From assembly GCF_011492965.1 (NCBI RefSeq), contig NZ_CP045121.1, positions 3,658,001 through 3,722,000 of the forward strand: 64,000 nucleotides of DNA, in the 5' to 3' direction. The notes under the pieces were generated by a model, which had not been told where the DNA came from, searched no databases, and was given only the letters and a program-made list of their open reading frames with translations. Below are positions 1-9,246 of the stretch, piece by piece. Within the stretch, counting starts at the first letter, position 1. Each line of letters begins with the position of its first letter. The position numbers and the translations under genes are program-made. Origin of the DNA: Rubrobacter marinus. GTDB taxonomy: Bacteria; Actinomycetota; Rubrobacteria; Rubrobacterales; Rubrobacteraceae.

Positions 1-119
1 CCGTCGCAAAGCCGGATACGGCACCCGCACGCGCCGGAACGCCCCGGCTAGCTTACGAAGCGTGGCGGCCGGGGTTGTCGAGTCGGCGCGGGAGGATCGG
101 GGTATCGCGGGGGCTCGGG

Positions 120-884
120 CTACCTCTCGTTCTGGGTGCCGTTCTCGTCCCTGAAGCCTAGGTGGATGTGGTCGCGGTGGAGTTCGGTCTGGTCTCTGTC
201 GAGGATCCAGCCCTCCTCAGGCGAGCGGTCGAGGGCCTCGGTCCAGCCTGGGGGCCCGATAATCTGGTCGGGGCGCTCGTCCCTCTGGAGGCCGGCGAGG
301 ATCCAGCCGACGTCCCGCACGTCCGGGTCGTTGCCGTTGCCCTCGACGGGCTTGCCGTCGACGTCCCATATGTCCGCGGCCCGGCCGTGGTAGTGGGTGT
401 TCGGCAGGCCGCCCGCCTCGCCGTATCCCTCGGGGATCAGCGGCCCGTCCTCGACGCCGGGGAGAAAGTAGTGGCCCTCCTTGAAGGCGTCCACGCAGAT
501 TCTGTGCTCCGCCGTGATCGCGCGGAGCGCGACGACGACGCGCTCGTCCACGATCCCGGCCCTCAGGTCCTCGACCGCCGCGGGCGAGGCCCCGAAGTTC
601 GGGTCCTCCAAGAGCGCCCTGACCTCGCCGCTCACGGGCTCCTCTTCCTCGTCGCCGAAGAACCGGCCGAGCGAGATGCCGGTGTCGTCCAGCCCCTCCG
701 GGCAGCGCACGTCCTCGGCGCTCAGCCCGTCGCCGAGGTGGCGAGGCCCCACGGCCAGCACCCCGAGGACGCAGATGGCCGCCACGACCGCGAGGGCCAG
801 GGCCGCGCGCGCGACCCTCCCGACCACGCTCAAGCGCCGCCTACCCCGAGAGACCTGAAGAACGAACCTTGCATCGCCCCACAT
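120..884 (-). CDS. membrane-anchored M15-like (VanY/D-Ala-D-Ala peptidase type) zinc peptidase
   Basis: A 254-residue protein with one N-terminal membrane segment (about residues 24-45, Ala/Val-rich) and an extracellular domain. Near residues 164-171 it shows HYHGRAAD and near 236-241 HRDHIH. This is the arrangement of zinc ligands in M15-type peptidases (HxxGxAxD followed by HxH), which cut D-Ala-containing peptidoglycan stems. The ATG at 884 is preferred because the longer reading to 980 would overlap the divergent downstream start at 979. Divergent from the glutaredoxin-like gene. The peptidase assignment rests on motif spacing; the protein could be a non-catalytic cell-wall binding relative. 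Confidence 0.55.
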   Translation of the reverse strand: MWGDARFVLQVSRGRRRLSVVGRVARAALALAVVAAICVLGVLAVGPRHLGDGLSAEDVRCPEGLDDTGISLGRFFGDEEEEPVSGEVRALLEDPNFGASPAAVEDLRAGIVDERVVVALRAITAEHRICVDAFKEGHYFLPGVEDGPLIPEGYGEAGGLPNTHYHGRAADIWDVDGKPVEGNGNDPDVRDVGWILAGLQRDERPDQIIGPPGWTEALDRSPEEGWILDRDQTELHRDHIHLGFRDENGTQNER

Positions 885-978
885 TCTACGAAGGGATTTT
901 CGTTTCGACTCGTGCCGCCCCGCGCTCCCTATAGAATCTGCGTGTTGGGCCGGGAGGAGCGAACGGAAGGAGAGGATC

Positions 979-1227
979 ATGCTGGAGCTCTACCAGAAGG
1001 AGAGCTGCCCCTACAGCCGGAAGGTGAGGGCGCGGCTGAGCGAGCTCGGCCTGAGCTGGGTCGCCCACTCCACGGAGGAGGGCAGCCGCTCGTCCGAGGT
1101 GCTGGAGAAGCTGAGCGGCTCGCACCAGGTGCCGTTCCTCGTCGACGCCGAGCGCGGCGTGATGATGGCCGAGTCCGACGCCATCGTCGAGTACCTGAAC
1201 GAGCACTACGCATCCGGGAGGTCCTGA
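979..1227 (+). CDS. glutaredoxin-like / GST N-terminal thioredoxin-fold protein
   Basis: An 82-residue single-domain thioredoxin fold. The redox motif CPYS lies at residues 10-13, a cis-Pro segment (QVPFLVD) follows, and the C-terminal AESDAIVEYL helix is typical of glutaredoxin/GST N-terminal domains. Likely a cytosolic thiol oxidoreductase. The ATG at 979 follows a good ribosome site (GGAAGGAGAGGATC). No second cysteine is present in the CxxC position, so a monothiol mechanism, as in CPYS-type glutaredoxins and GST-like proteins, is expected. Confidence 0.8.
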   Translation: MLELYQKESCPYSRKVRARLSELGLSWVAHSTEEGSRSSEVLEKLSGSHQVPFLVDAERGVMMAESDAIVEYLNEHYASGRS

Positions 1228-1434
1228 GCCCGCACACCCGCGCCGGGACCGCCCCGAACGACCGGCGCGGTCCCGGCGCCCCTCCTCTACGCCCCCTCCG
1301 CACGGGGCACTCTGCCTCGACACTCCCTCAAGGGTTGGCCGCGGCATAGCAGCCCTGTTAAAGTTGGATATCTAGTCGTCCGGCAAGGTTGCATGGGACG
1401 AAACTTGTGTGGGTGCGTAGGAGGGGGAAGGGCG

Positions 1435-3188
1435 TGACGGCTTCGTCGAGGCGGCTATGCGTGGCACTGGGGTTCCCTCTGCGCATTCTTGTTTCTGTTG
1501 CAGGCATCCACCGGGGCGCTCGGTCAGGGCCCGGAGGACGCCGCGGACGCCGGAGCGGCGCCCCGTCTGATCGTCACCTACGAGGAAGGGTCTGCCGAGG
1601 GGCCGGGGACGGCGCCGTCGGGCCACGAAGGTCGAGGCCGAGGGTGAGATCCCGCCGTCGGCGCCGAGGTCGTCTCGGTGCCGGGGCGGCCGGCGGGGGC
1701 AGCTCCCCGAGGACGTGCGGCGCGCCAAGGAGAAGATCGAGGAGGAGCCCGGGGTCGCGGCGGTCGAGTACGACCACGCGCGCGAGGCGTCCTACACGCC
1801 CGCGGACCCGGGGTTCCCGGAGCAGTGGGGCCTCAAGAAGACCGGTTTCCGCTCGGCCTGGGACGCGGCACGCGGCGAGGGCGTCAGGATCGCCGTGGTC
1901 GACTCCGGCGTCGCCGCGGGACACCCGGACCTCGCGGGCAAGGTCGTCGCCCAGAGGGACTTCGTCAACGGGGACGGTACCGCCGACGACGACTTCGGGC
2001 ACGGCACGCACGTCGCCGGCATCGCCGCCGCCCGGACCGGGAACGGGACCGGCGTCGCGGGCGGCTGCCCCGGCTGCGAGCTGCTCGTCGCCAAGACGAT
2101 GCAGGGCAGGATCGGCTACGACTCCGACGTGGCGCAAGGGATAATCTGGGCCGCGGACAACGGGGCCGACGTCATCAACCTCTCCCTCACCGGTCCGGCC
2201 CCCTCGGGCGTCCTGGAGAGGGCGGTGGATTACGCCTGGGACAAGGGGTCCGTCGTCGTCGCCGCGGCGGGCAACAGCGGGGACGGCACCGTCCAGTACC
2301 CCGGCGCCTACTCCAACGTGATCGCCGTCGCCGCGGTCGACCGCTCGGAGAACCGCGCGTCCTTCTCGACCATGGGCGGCTGGGTGGACGTCGCCGCCCC
2401 CGGGGTCGGCGTCCTCTCCACCCTCCCCGGCGGCTACGGCTACATGAACGGGACCAGCATGGCGACCCCGCACGTCGCGGCGCTCGCCGGGCTCCTCGCC
2501 GAAGAGGGGCTCTCCAACCAGCAGATCAAACACCGCATCGTCTCCAACACCGCCGACCTCGGCCCTCCGGCCGAGACCCCTTCTTCGGCACCGGCCGCAT
2601 AGACGCCGTCCGCGCCCTCCGCGTTCCGACGGGCGCTCCCCCGCCCGGAGCCCGAGCCCGCGCCGGCGCCCGACGCCCCGCCCGACAGGGGCGGCGACAA
2701 CCGGCGCACCCTCGCCGCAGACGAGCCGGATGAGCCCCGGCAAGAAGAGCCCGCGCCGCCCCGCCGGAGGAACCGGAGCCCGCCCCCGCCAGGGAGGCCG
2801 CTCCGCCCGCCCCGAGCCCCCGGCGGAGCCCGAGCCCGCCCGGAGCCCGAGCCGGTCGTCCGGGCGGCGCCCCCGAACCGGTAGCGGTCGTGGAGCCGCC
2901 CGCGAGCTTGTCTTCCAGGACGACGAGGAGCTGGAGGAGAGGTTCCGGCAGGCCGAGGGCAGGCTTCGGCCGCGAACCCCGCCCCGAGGAAGGGTGCGCC
3001 CCGCGGGCACCGACCCCGCCGGGGACGAGCCGGAGACCGGCTTCGCGACGGCCATGATCGACGGCGTGCTCTCCGCGGTGCGCTCGGTGCTGGAGGGCCT
3101 GGGCCTCGTCTCCCCGGCCGAAGCGGAGGGGGAGGCCGCGAACCCCGCCCCGTGCGCGGAGACGGCCGGGCTCGCGGGCAGGAGCTAG
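1435..3188 (+). CDS. secreted subtilase 1 with I9-like propeptide and Pro/Glu-rich tail (frameshifted)
   Basis: S8 serine protease, paralogue of the gene at 4911-6157. The intact core lies at 1715-2602: Asp in VVDSGVAAGHPDL, His in FGHGTHVAG, Ser in NGTSMATPHVA. Upstream, the signal peptide (GTG 1435, then FLFLLQASTGALGQ) and propeptide (LIVTYEEG, AEVVSVP) are legible only by switching frames several times. At about 2572 one missing G (CTCCGG for CTCCGGG) splits DLGPP from RDPFFGTGRIDAVRALR. A Pro/Glu-rich tail with PEPEPAP runs follows and ends near 3188 in a third frame. The tail is absent from subtilase 2. Sequence errors are the likeliest cause, but this copy is the worst affected and might be a true pseudogene. 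Confidence 0.7.
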
Positions 3189-3233
3189 GCGCAGCAGCCT
3201 CGGGCAAGCCCCGAACGCGTACGCACAGGGGCT

Positions 3234-4533
3234 TCATCGCGCAACCGGTATCCGGGGCCGGCTTCGAGGTCGTCGGGCATTCGCGGGCGTTACGTGTAGC
3301 AGTTCGGGGGGCTTGGCGCCCTTCTCGTAGGGCCCGTCGGGGTGTTGGGGATCAGGGGCGGCGCGGTCCGGGGCCCTGAGGGCGAGCGGGATGGCGCCGC
3401 CGAGAAGCATCAGGACCGAGGTGGCGTAGAGGGCGGGGCGTAGGAGCCCGTCGCGTCCGCGGAGAGCGCGAGGAGGACGGGCGCGCCGAGGCCCGCCACC
3501 CCGCGGCGGCCACCATGCTCCCGTAGATCGTGCCGACGTCCCCGGAGCCGTAGTAGGCGTCGACGAGCGCCCCTATCGTCGCGTAGCCGCCGCCGTAGCA
3601 GGTGAGCACGACGAACGAGAGGGCGGCGAACGCCGCGAACGAGCCCGTCCCCGGCGGGACGAGGGGGAGGGCGAGAAAGGCGGCGGCCTGGAGCAGGAAC
3701 ATCGCCACAAAGACGTTCTCCCGGCCGATCCTGTCCGAGAGGGAGGGCCAGAAGAGGCGCCCGGTCGTGTCGGCGACGGCCATGAGGACGACGAAGGCGG
3801 AGGCGAGGGCGGCGGTCGCCCCGCCCAGATCGACGGCCATCGAGCTTGCGTCGGAGAGGATCGCGAGCCCCGCGGTCGTGTTCAGGAGGAACATGGCCCA
3901 CAGGGCGTACCACTGCCACGTCCTCAGGGCGCGTCCGAAGCCCCGCGCCGGCCGGTCCGTGGCGGGGCCGCCCCGCGCGGCGGGCGCGAGGTAGCCGGGG
4001 GGTCCCTCAGGAGGAGGGCCGCGCCGCCGACGAGCACGGCGTAGGCGGGCCCGAGGACGGCGAAGGCCGAGAGGGGCCGCCGGTCCAGGAGATCAGGGCG
4101 AGCGCGACGGGGGCCCCGATCACGGGCCCGGCGCCGAAGCCCAGGACGGAGAGGCCGTAGGCGAGCCCCGGCTTGTCCGGGAACCACCGGGGAGCGCCGC
4201 CACGGGCGCGACGTACCCGAGCCCCAGCCCCACCCCGGAGAGGCCGTACAGGAGATACAGCGCGGTCAGGCTCTCCCCGAAGACTCCGGCGAGGAAGATG
4301 GCGCCACCGTAGAGGACGCCGCCGAGGACGCCGACGGCGCGAGCGCCCGCCCACCGGATCAGGAGCCCGCCCCCGAAGGCCGCGAAGCCGGAGAGCAGGT
4401 TCGCCAGAAAGAAGGCCGCGTTGACGCGGGCCACGCCCACCCCGTAGACGGCCGAGAGCGGCTCCCGGAAGACGCTCCAGGCGTAGAAGGAGCCGAACCC
4501 GGCCTGCACCACGATCGCCGCCAACGCTACCAC
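3234..4533 (-). CDS. MFS transporter, oxalate/formate antiporter (OFA)-like (frameshifted)
   Basis: Polytopic permease beginning VVALAAIVVQAGFGSFYAWS, a start typical of OFA-family major facilitator proteins. The reading continues through RWFPDKPGLAYGLSVLGFGA, then GPAYAVLVGGAALLLRDPPG, MFLLNTTAGLAILSDASS and GLGAPVLLALSADATGSYAP to a TGA at 3234. Five single-base G/C deletions (near 4180, 4085, 4005, 3500 and 3440) separate these segments. Adding five bases makes 1305 nt, exactly 435 codons, the usual MFS size. Substrate cannot be told from sequence; a small carboxylate is plausible from the family. Confidence 0.72.
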
Positions 4534-4910
4534 CCAACGCCTCGAAACCTTCAGCCCAACCCCCCTCGTCCTGCCCGGAACGCCCCGCGCGCCGGCGGAA
4601 CGGGGAGATCTTACCCTTCGGCCACGGCAGCGTAGACGAGCGGATTACCCGAAGGGTACTTCCCGCTTGCCCACTGGGAGAGACGGCGCAGACCAACGCA
4701 ATCGCCACCGCCCGTCCTTCCCCGCCGCCCGTGCTAACAACCTCGCTCACGCGCATGAGGGCGGACCGCACCTTCCGGACGACCGCCCGATCCCGCGGGT
4801 GAGCGGCGGGGCGACGACGGATTCGTAGCAATCCGTTCCAGGAATGCTTTAGCTTCCCCACCTCGTTAGGTAACATGAGGAGCGTCGAGAGATTCTGGTT
4901 GGGGGGGAAT
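4534..4910. other. intergenic region before subtilase 2
   Basis: No convincing gene is visible. The last 60 nt are less GC-rich and carry the ribosome site GGGGGGG just before the ATG at 4911. An upstream ATG at 4875 is in frame but has no ribosome site. Confidence 0.5.
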
Positions 4911-6157
4911 ATGCTGTTTCCGGTGAGGTTGACGACCGTCGTGCTCGCTTTCGTCTTTGGTTTCGCGCTGTTTCTGTTCACGCAGGTAGGGGCCTGGGGC
5001 CAGGCCGGGGATGCCCCGCCGGGCGGGGCCGTCGAAGCGGAAGACGGGGAGGTCTACGCCGCGGCGCGGCTGGTCGTCACCTACGAGGAGGGGGCGCCGG
5101 AGGCGGCCGAAGAGGGGGCCGTCGAGGAGGTCGAGGGCAAGGTCCAGGAGGAGATAGCGCCCCTCGACGCCGAGGTCGTCGCCCTCCCCGAGGTGGCCGA
5201 CGAGCAGCCGGGCGAGGCGCGCCAGGACGCGCTCGAGCAGGCCAGGCAGGAGCTCGAGAGCGAGCCGGGCGTCGAGGAGGTCAGCTTCGACTACCTCCGC
5301 AGGCCCACCTACACCCCCAACGACGCAGGCTTCCCCGAGCAGTACGGCCTGAAGAAGCCCGGCTTCCCGCAGGCGTGGGGCTCCAGCAGGGGCGACGACG
5401 GGGACGGCGTCAGGATCGCCGTCGTGGACACCGGCATCGACGCCGGCCACCCCGACCTCCGGGGCAAGGTCGCCGCCCAGAGGGACTTCGTGGACGGTGA
5501 CGGGATCGCCGAGGACGACGCCGAGGGTCACGGCACGCATGTCGCCGGCATCGCCGCCGCCGCGACGAACAACCGTGCCGGGATCGCGGGCGGCTGCCCG
5601 ACTGCGAGCTCCTCGTCGCCAAGGCCCTGACGTCCGAGGAAGGCGGCTTCGACTCGGATATCGCCGAGGGGATAATCTGGTCCGCGGACAACGGGGCGAA
5701 GGTGATCAACCTCTCCTTCGGCGGGCCGGAGCCCGCCCGTATCCTCAAGCAGGCCATCGGCTACGCCCACAGGAAGGGCGCGGTCGTCGTGGCCGCCGCG
5801 GGCAACGCCGGCGAGAGGGACCGCGAGTACCCCGCCGCCTACTCCAGGACCATCGCGGTGGCCGCCACCGACGAGCGGGACAGGCGAGCCCCCTTCTCCA
5901 GCTCCGGCCGCTACGTCGACGTCGCCGCCCCCGGCGTGGACGTCCTCTCCACGGTCCCCGGCGGCTACGCCTCCTACAGCGGGACCAGCATGGCCGCCCC
6001 CCACGTCGCGGCGCTCGCCGGGCTCCTCGCCGGAGAAGGCCAGTCCAAGCGCGAGATCAGGCGCAGCATCCTCTCCACCGCCCAGGACCTCGGCCCCCGC
6101 GGACGAGACCAGGAGTTCGGCGCCGGCCGCATAGACGCGAGCAGGGCCGTGAGGTAA
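4911..6157 (+). CDS. secreted subtilase 2 with I9-like propeptide (one frameshift)
   Basis: S8 protease. Signal peptide ([17 protein letters not shown]), a Glu-rich propeptide resembling inhibitor I9 (LVVTYEEG to VEEVSFDY), then the catalytic domain: Asp in [13 protein letters not shown], His in EGHGTHVAG, Ser in [11 protein letters not shown]. At about 5600 the sequence reads TGCCCGACTGC where the paralogue has CPGC and the protein needs CPDC, so one G is missing. With it restored the gene is 1248 nt, 416 codons. The ATG at 4911, right after a G-rich ribosome site, fits better than the ATG at 4875. It ends before a strong terminator and has no C-terminal tail, unlike subtilase 1. Confidence 0.85.
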
Positions 6158-6182
6158 CTCCAGCAAATAACCTTAGCTCGTT

Positions 6183-6217
6183 GAGGGGGCCGAGTACGTC
6201 ATGTACTCGGCCCCCTC
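6183..6217. terminator. perfect hairpin terminator
   Basis: A 15-bp perfect stem (GAGGGGGCCGAGTAC and its complement) with loop GTCAT lies between the convergent subtilase 2 and sortase genes, so it can serve both strands. Confidence 0.85.
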
Positions 6218-6295
6218 GTCGTATGTCTAAGCGGGTACGCGCATAACGCCGTTATGACTCGGACCCGAAGTCCGAGCACCAACCGAGACAATCTG

Positions 6296-7029
6296 CTAGA
6301 TTCGGTCGGCCCTCACGATAAGGCGCTTGGCGAACGTAGTGAGGGGCGTGCAGGTTTGCAGCGACATCATGTCGCGGTTACGCACCTCGCCCATTACCCA
6401 CGACTCGTCCGGATCGACTATCAGCTTCTCGGCGACCCGGTAGCGGTAGGTCTCTCCCCTGCCCTCGACGATCACCTCGTCCCCGCGCTCGAGCCTGCCG
6501 AGGTTGTAGAAGAGCAAGCGGCTGCCCGTCCCCGGGTAGCCCAGCCTGTGCGCGGCCAGGTAGACGTTCTTCTGCGTGCCCTCGTCCCACGGCATCTTCG
6601 TCTCCGGTACGTGGCCGATGCCAGCGTTCAGGGCCGCCGGGGAGTCGGAGTCGAAGACCGGCGCGTCGTAGACGCCGAGTGAGGGTAGCGTCAGCGTCAT
6701 CGCCGCACCGGGCTCCGGTGTGAACCGGCGCTCCTCCTCGATCTCACCCGGCTTGGGCTCGGCCACCGTGGGTTATCTGCCGGCAGGGGCGTCGATTGGA
6801 CCGGAGATTGAGCCTCCTCGGGCGGAGGCTCGGCAGGAGGAGGATCGGAAGGAGGAGGCTCCGATCGTCCGTCGTAGGACCTCTTTAGAACTAGTGGCTC
6901 TTCGACGGTCGTCTCCGCCGGGACTGCCGCCAGCTTTTTGGGCTCCTCGCGGCTGGCAATTACCATAACGGTCACTATTGCGAAACCGACAGAGAAGACA
7001 GAAAGGGCTACGCCGATCCTAAGAAGCAT
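6296..7029 (-). CDS. class E/D-type sortase (one frameshift)
   Basis: Transpeptidase that cleaves LPXTG-type signals and joins surface proteins to the wall. The N-terminus is one membrane segment (LLRIGVALSVFSVGFAIVTV), then a Pro-rich linker, then the sortase barrel with catalytic His in YLAAHRLG, Cys in LQTCTPL and Arg in KRLIVRAD. The linker and barrel are in different frames: near 6769 GATAACCCACGGTG lacks one C. Adding it gives NPTVAEPKPGE and 735 nt, 245 codons. It is last in a same-strand run of two LPDTG proteins and this sortase, so these are probably its substrates. Confidence 0.85.
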
Positions 7030-7052
7030 CCTTACACTCGTCTACCAGAGCG

Positions 7053-7679
7053 CTACGGGCTCTGGAATTTACTGATCCGCACCAGGAACACGGCGAATAG
7101 GACGATCAGCCCGGCCCCGCCAAGGACGCCCGCGCCCGCCCCACCCGTGTCGGGGAGGTCCTTGTCCGGGATCGTGTCGTCGTCCACGTCGTTGTCGTCG
7201 TCGCTCACGTTCCCACCGTTGTCATCGCCATCGTCGCCGTTGTTACCGTTCGCTGCGCTCGTGCAGTCTTCCACGGTAATCGTATAGTCGGCGCTAGATG
7301 CCACGACGTCCAGGAAAAAAGTTCCGGGCGCCTCATTCACGATTGAGGAATCGGAGCCGGCACCAGACTGGCTAATAGTGGTGATGGGGTCCTCGTTCTC
7401 GTCGTTGACGATTATCCCCAGGAAAGCGTCTTCGTTATTGTCGGTGGAACTAGTGACGTCGAAAGTTACTCGGAACGACTCGCCAGTTATATCGAATGTC
7501 TCTGTTTGCTGGTTTCCGCTGCCCGTGAACTCGTCCAGCACTGTTTCCGCCCCCGGGCAGTTGCTGCCCTGGTCACCGTTCTGGGCGAACGCAGGCGTGG
7601 ACGCGAACACGGTATAGAACAAGACCAACCCTGCCAATAGAAGGCCCGGCCCTATACGTGTTCTACTAAAGACCCCCAT
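7053..7679 (-). CDS. LPDTG-anchored secreted surface protein, small
   Basis: Signal peptide (LLLAGLVLFYTVFASTPAFA), a beta-rich domain of about 110 residues of unknown family resembling a pre-peptidase C-terminal type sandwich, a Gly/Asn/Asp-rich linker, and a classical sorting signal: LPDTGG, a hydrophobic stretch, then RISKFQSP. The ATG at 7679 follows GAGGGGGCAAAG; the earlier in-frame ATG at 7736 lacks a ribosome site. Lies 23 nt upstream of the sortase gene. Its lower GC and Asp/Asn/Thr-rich codon use differ from neighbours, which is common for surface proteins and could also reflect transfer. Confidence 0.8.
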   Translation of the reverse strand: MGVFSRTRIGPGLLLAGLVLFYTVFASTPAFAQNGDQGSNCPGAETVLDEFTGSGNQQTETFDITGESFRVTFDVTSSTDNNEDAFLGIIVNDENEDPITTISQSGAGSDSSIVNEAPGTFFLDVVASSADYTITVEDCTSAANGNNGDDGDDNGGNVSDDDNDVDDDTIPDKDLPDTGGAGAGVLGGAGLIVLFAVFLVRISKFQSP

Positions 7680-7816
7680 CTTTGCCCCCTCTCTAAACCC
7701 GCAATAAGAGCGCATGATACACCTGGACCGAAGCATTCTGCTACAGATCCCTATCTGAACAGGCGTGCTCGGGCCGCTCTGTGGTCCATACTTCTCGAAC
7801 AGGCTCCATTGCAGGC

Positions 7817-8929
7817 TTATACACTTCGGTATCTACTAATCCACGTCAGGAACCCGACAAACAGGGCGAGTAACGCCGCCCCGACAAGAACACCTTTACT
7901 CGTTCCGCCCGTGTCGGGTAGATTCTTGTCGGGGATGGTATCCCTATCCACGTCGTTGTTGTCGTCGCTGATGTTGTCGCTGCTGTCGTCATCGTCGCTA
8001 TCGTTGGTATTGCTGTCGTCGCCGTTGTCGTCGTTGCCGTTGTCGTCGTTGCCATTACCGTTGTCGGGGTTTTCGTCCTCGTCTTCAACGGCTGGTGCTT
8101 GCACAGTGGTAGTCTCCGTAGCCGTTTCGATGGGACCGCGTATTCCCTCAACGAAAAGCGCAGCGGTGTTCTCTATGGTCCCAGCCACTTCCGGCTCGAC
8201 CACTATCTGGACTGTGGAGATCTCGCCAGGGCCAAAGGCACGTTCTGCGTTGCACTGGACGACACCGGCGGTGACTTGGCAGACGTAATCGTCCGACTCC
8301 ACCTCGACAAAGTCGACCACGTCCAGCGGCAGATTGTCCGTAATGGCTACGCCGGACACGGGGTTGGCTCCGCGGTTCTGCACTCTGATGGTGTAAAGGA
8401 GCAGATCTTCTACGTCGCTCACCGGGTCCGGGTCGTCCAGCTTCTCGATTGAAAGGTTGGGGACTACGTTAGTGGTTACTTCGTTCGAGTTGACTGGCGT
8501 GGTGGGGTTCGCCTGTGACGTGGAAGTCGCGCTCGCGCTGTTAGTAATCGGACCGGCTGTCGAGGGGGCCGTTACGTTCAATGTTATCTGTGCGCGGCCG
8601 TTAGCCGAAACGTTGACAGGATCACATTCCACTGTGCGCCCACTAGGGTCGGTAAGCGCGAGGTCACATCTAGCACCTTCGGAACTGACGAAGGTTAAGC
8701 CCCGTGGAAGCTGGTCTCTAACCACAACGAGCGTATCCGTGGCTGTCGCGTTAGTAACAGTCAAAACGTAGCTGAAGTTAGCACCGGGCTCCACCGTTGC
8801 AGGACCTTCTTTGGTTATGGAGAGTCCGGGAGTCTGAGCCCACGCTACATGCTGGAATAGTACTAAGCCAAGTGCCGCCAGCAGCGCTGTCAGTACGGTC
8901 TTGCTCCTTAGTATTGCTTCCCCCACCAA
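7817..8929 (-). CDS. LPDTG-anchored surface protein with two DUF11 (conserved repeat) domains
   Basis: A 370-residue secreted protein. Signal peptide up to AWAQ, then two tandem DUF11-type Ig-like repeats (GLSITKEGPATVEPGANFSY, then NLSIEKLDDPDPVSDVEDLL), an extreme Asp/Asn linker of about 45 residues, and a sorting signal LPDTGG, hydrophobic helix, SRYRSV. The sorting signals and the segment just before them (DDNDVD.DTIPDK.LPDTGG) are nearly identical in the two anchored proteins, suggesting duplication or a shared sortase requirement. The repeats suggest a stalk or adhesin role; no catalytic motif is visible. Confidence 0.85.
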   Translation of the reverse strand: MVGEAILRSKTVLTALLAALGLVLFQHVAWAQTPGLSITKEGPATVEPGANFSYVLTVTNATATDTLVVVRDQLPRGLTFVSSEGARCDLALTDPSGRTVECDPVNVSANGRAQITLNVTAPSTAGPITNSASATSTSQANPTTPVNSNEVTTNVVPNLSIEKLDDPDPVSDVEDLLLYTIRVQNRGANPVSGVAITDNLPLDVVDFVEVESDDYVCQVTAGVVQCNAERAFGPGEISTVQIVVEPEVAGTIENTAALFVEGIRGPIETATETTTVQAPAVEDEDENPDNGNGNDDNGNDDNGDDSNTNDSDDDDSSDNISDDNNDVDRDTIPDKNLPDTGGTSKGVLVGAALLALFVGFLTWISRYRSV

Positions 8930-9246
8930 GACTCACACCGCCCTCTCGCGCCAACCCACCGGGACCTCTGTAAGAGCCGTCCCCTCATGTACTGCCCACC
9001 CGGGGTTCGGCTGCACCGCCCCGGATTCGCGCCCCTCCCGAATTGCGCGGCGGCTCGGTGCAGTAGGCATGATACACATACCGTCACTGCCCGTATACCG
9101 CTGGCGGACGCCAACACACCAAAAAGCGCTCCCCCATCAGGTAAAACGGAGGAGCGTTCATATCGTCTGCAAGAAGGTATGGCTCAAAAAAGCGCCGTAG
9201 CAGTGTTCCTCGCCCTACCCGTACCGCCAGCGGGAAGGTCGGAGCC
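8930..9246. other. intergenic region upstream of the LPXTG/sortase operon
   Basis: No credible gene. At 9067-9077 it contains GCATGATACAC, the same 11 bases found at 7712-7722 upstream of the other LPDTG gene. On the transcribed strand it reads GTGTATCATGC and includes a possible -10 box TATCAT. Confidence 0.45.

Noticed and set aside
1574..3055. A 493-codon minus-strand open frame over subtilase 1
   Set aside because: Translation is Gly/Arg/Asp-rich without motifs, while the other strand has the full subtilase triad.
6183..6217. Long perfect inverted repeat as a possible transposon end
   Set aside because: A 15-bp stem with 5-nt loop between convergent genes is a terminator; no transposase or target duplication is present.
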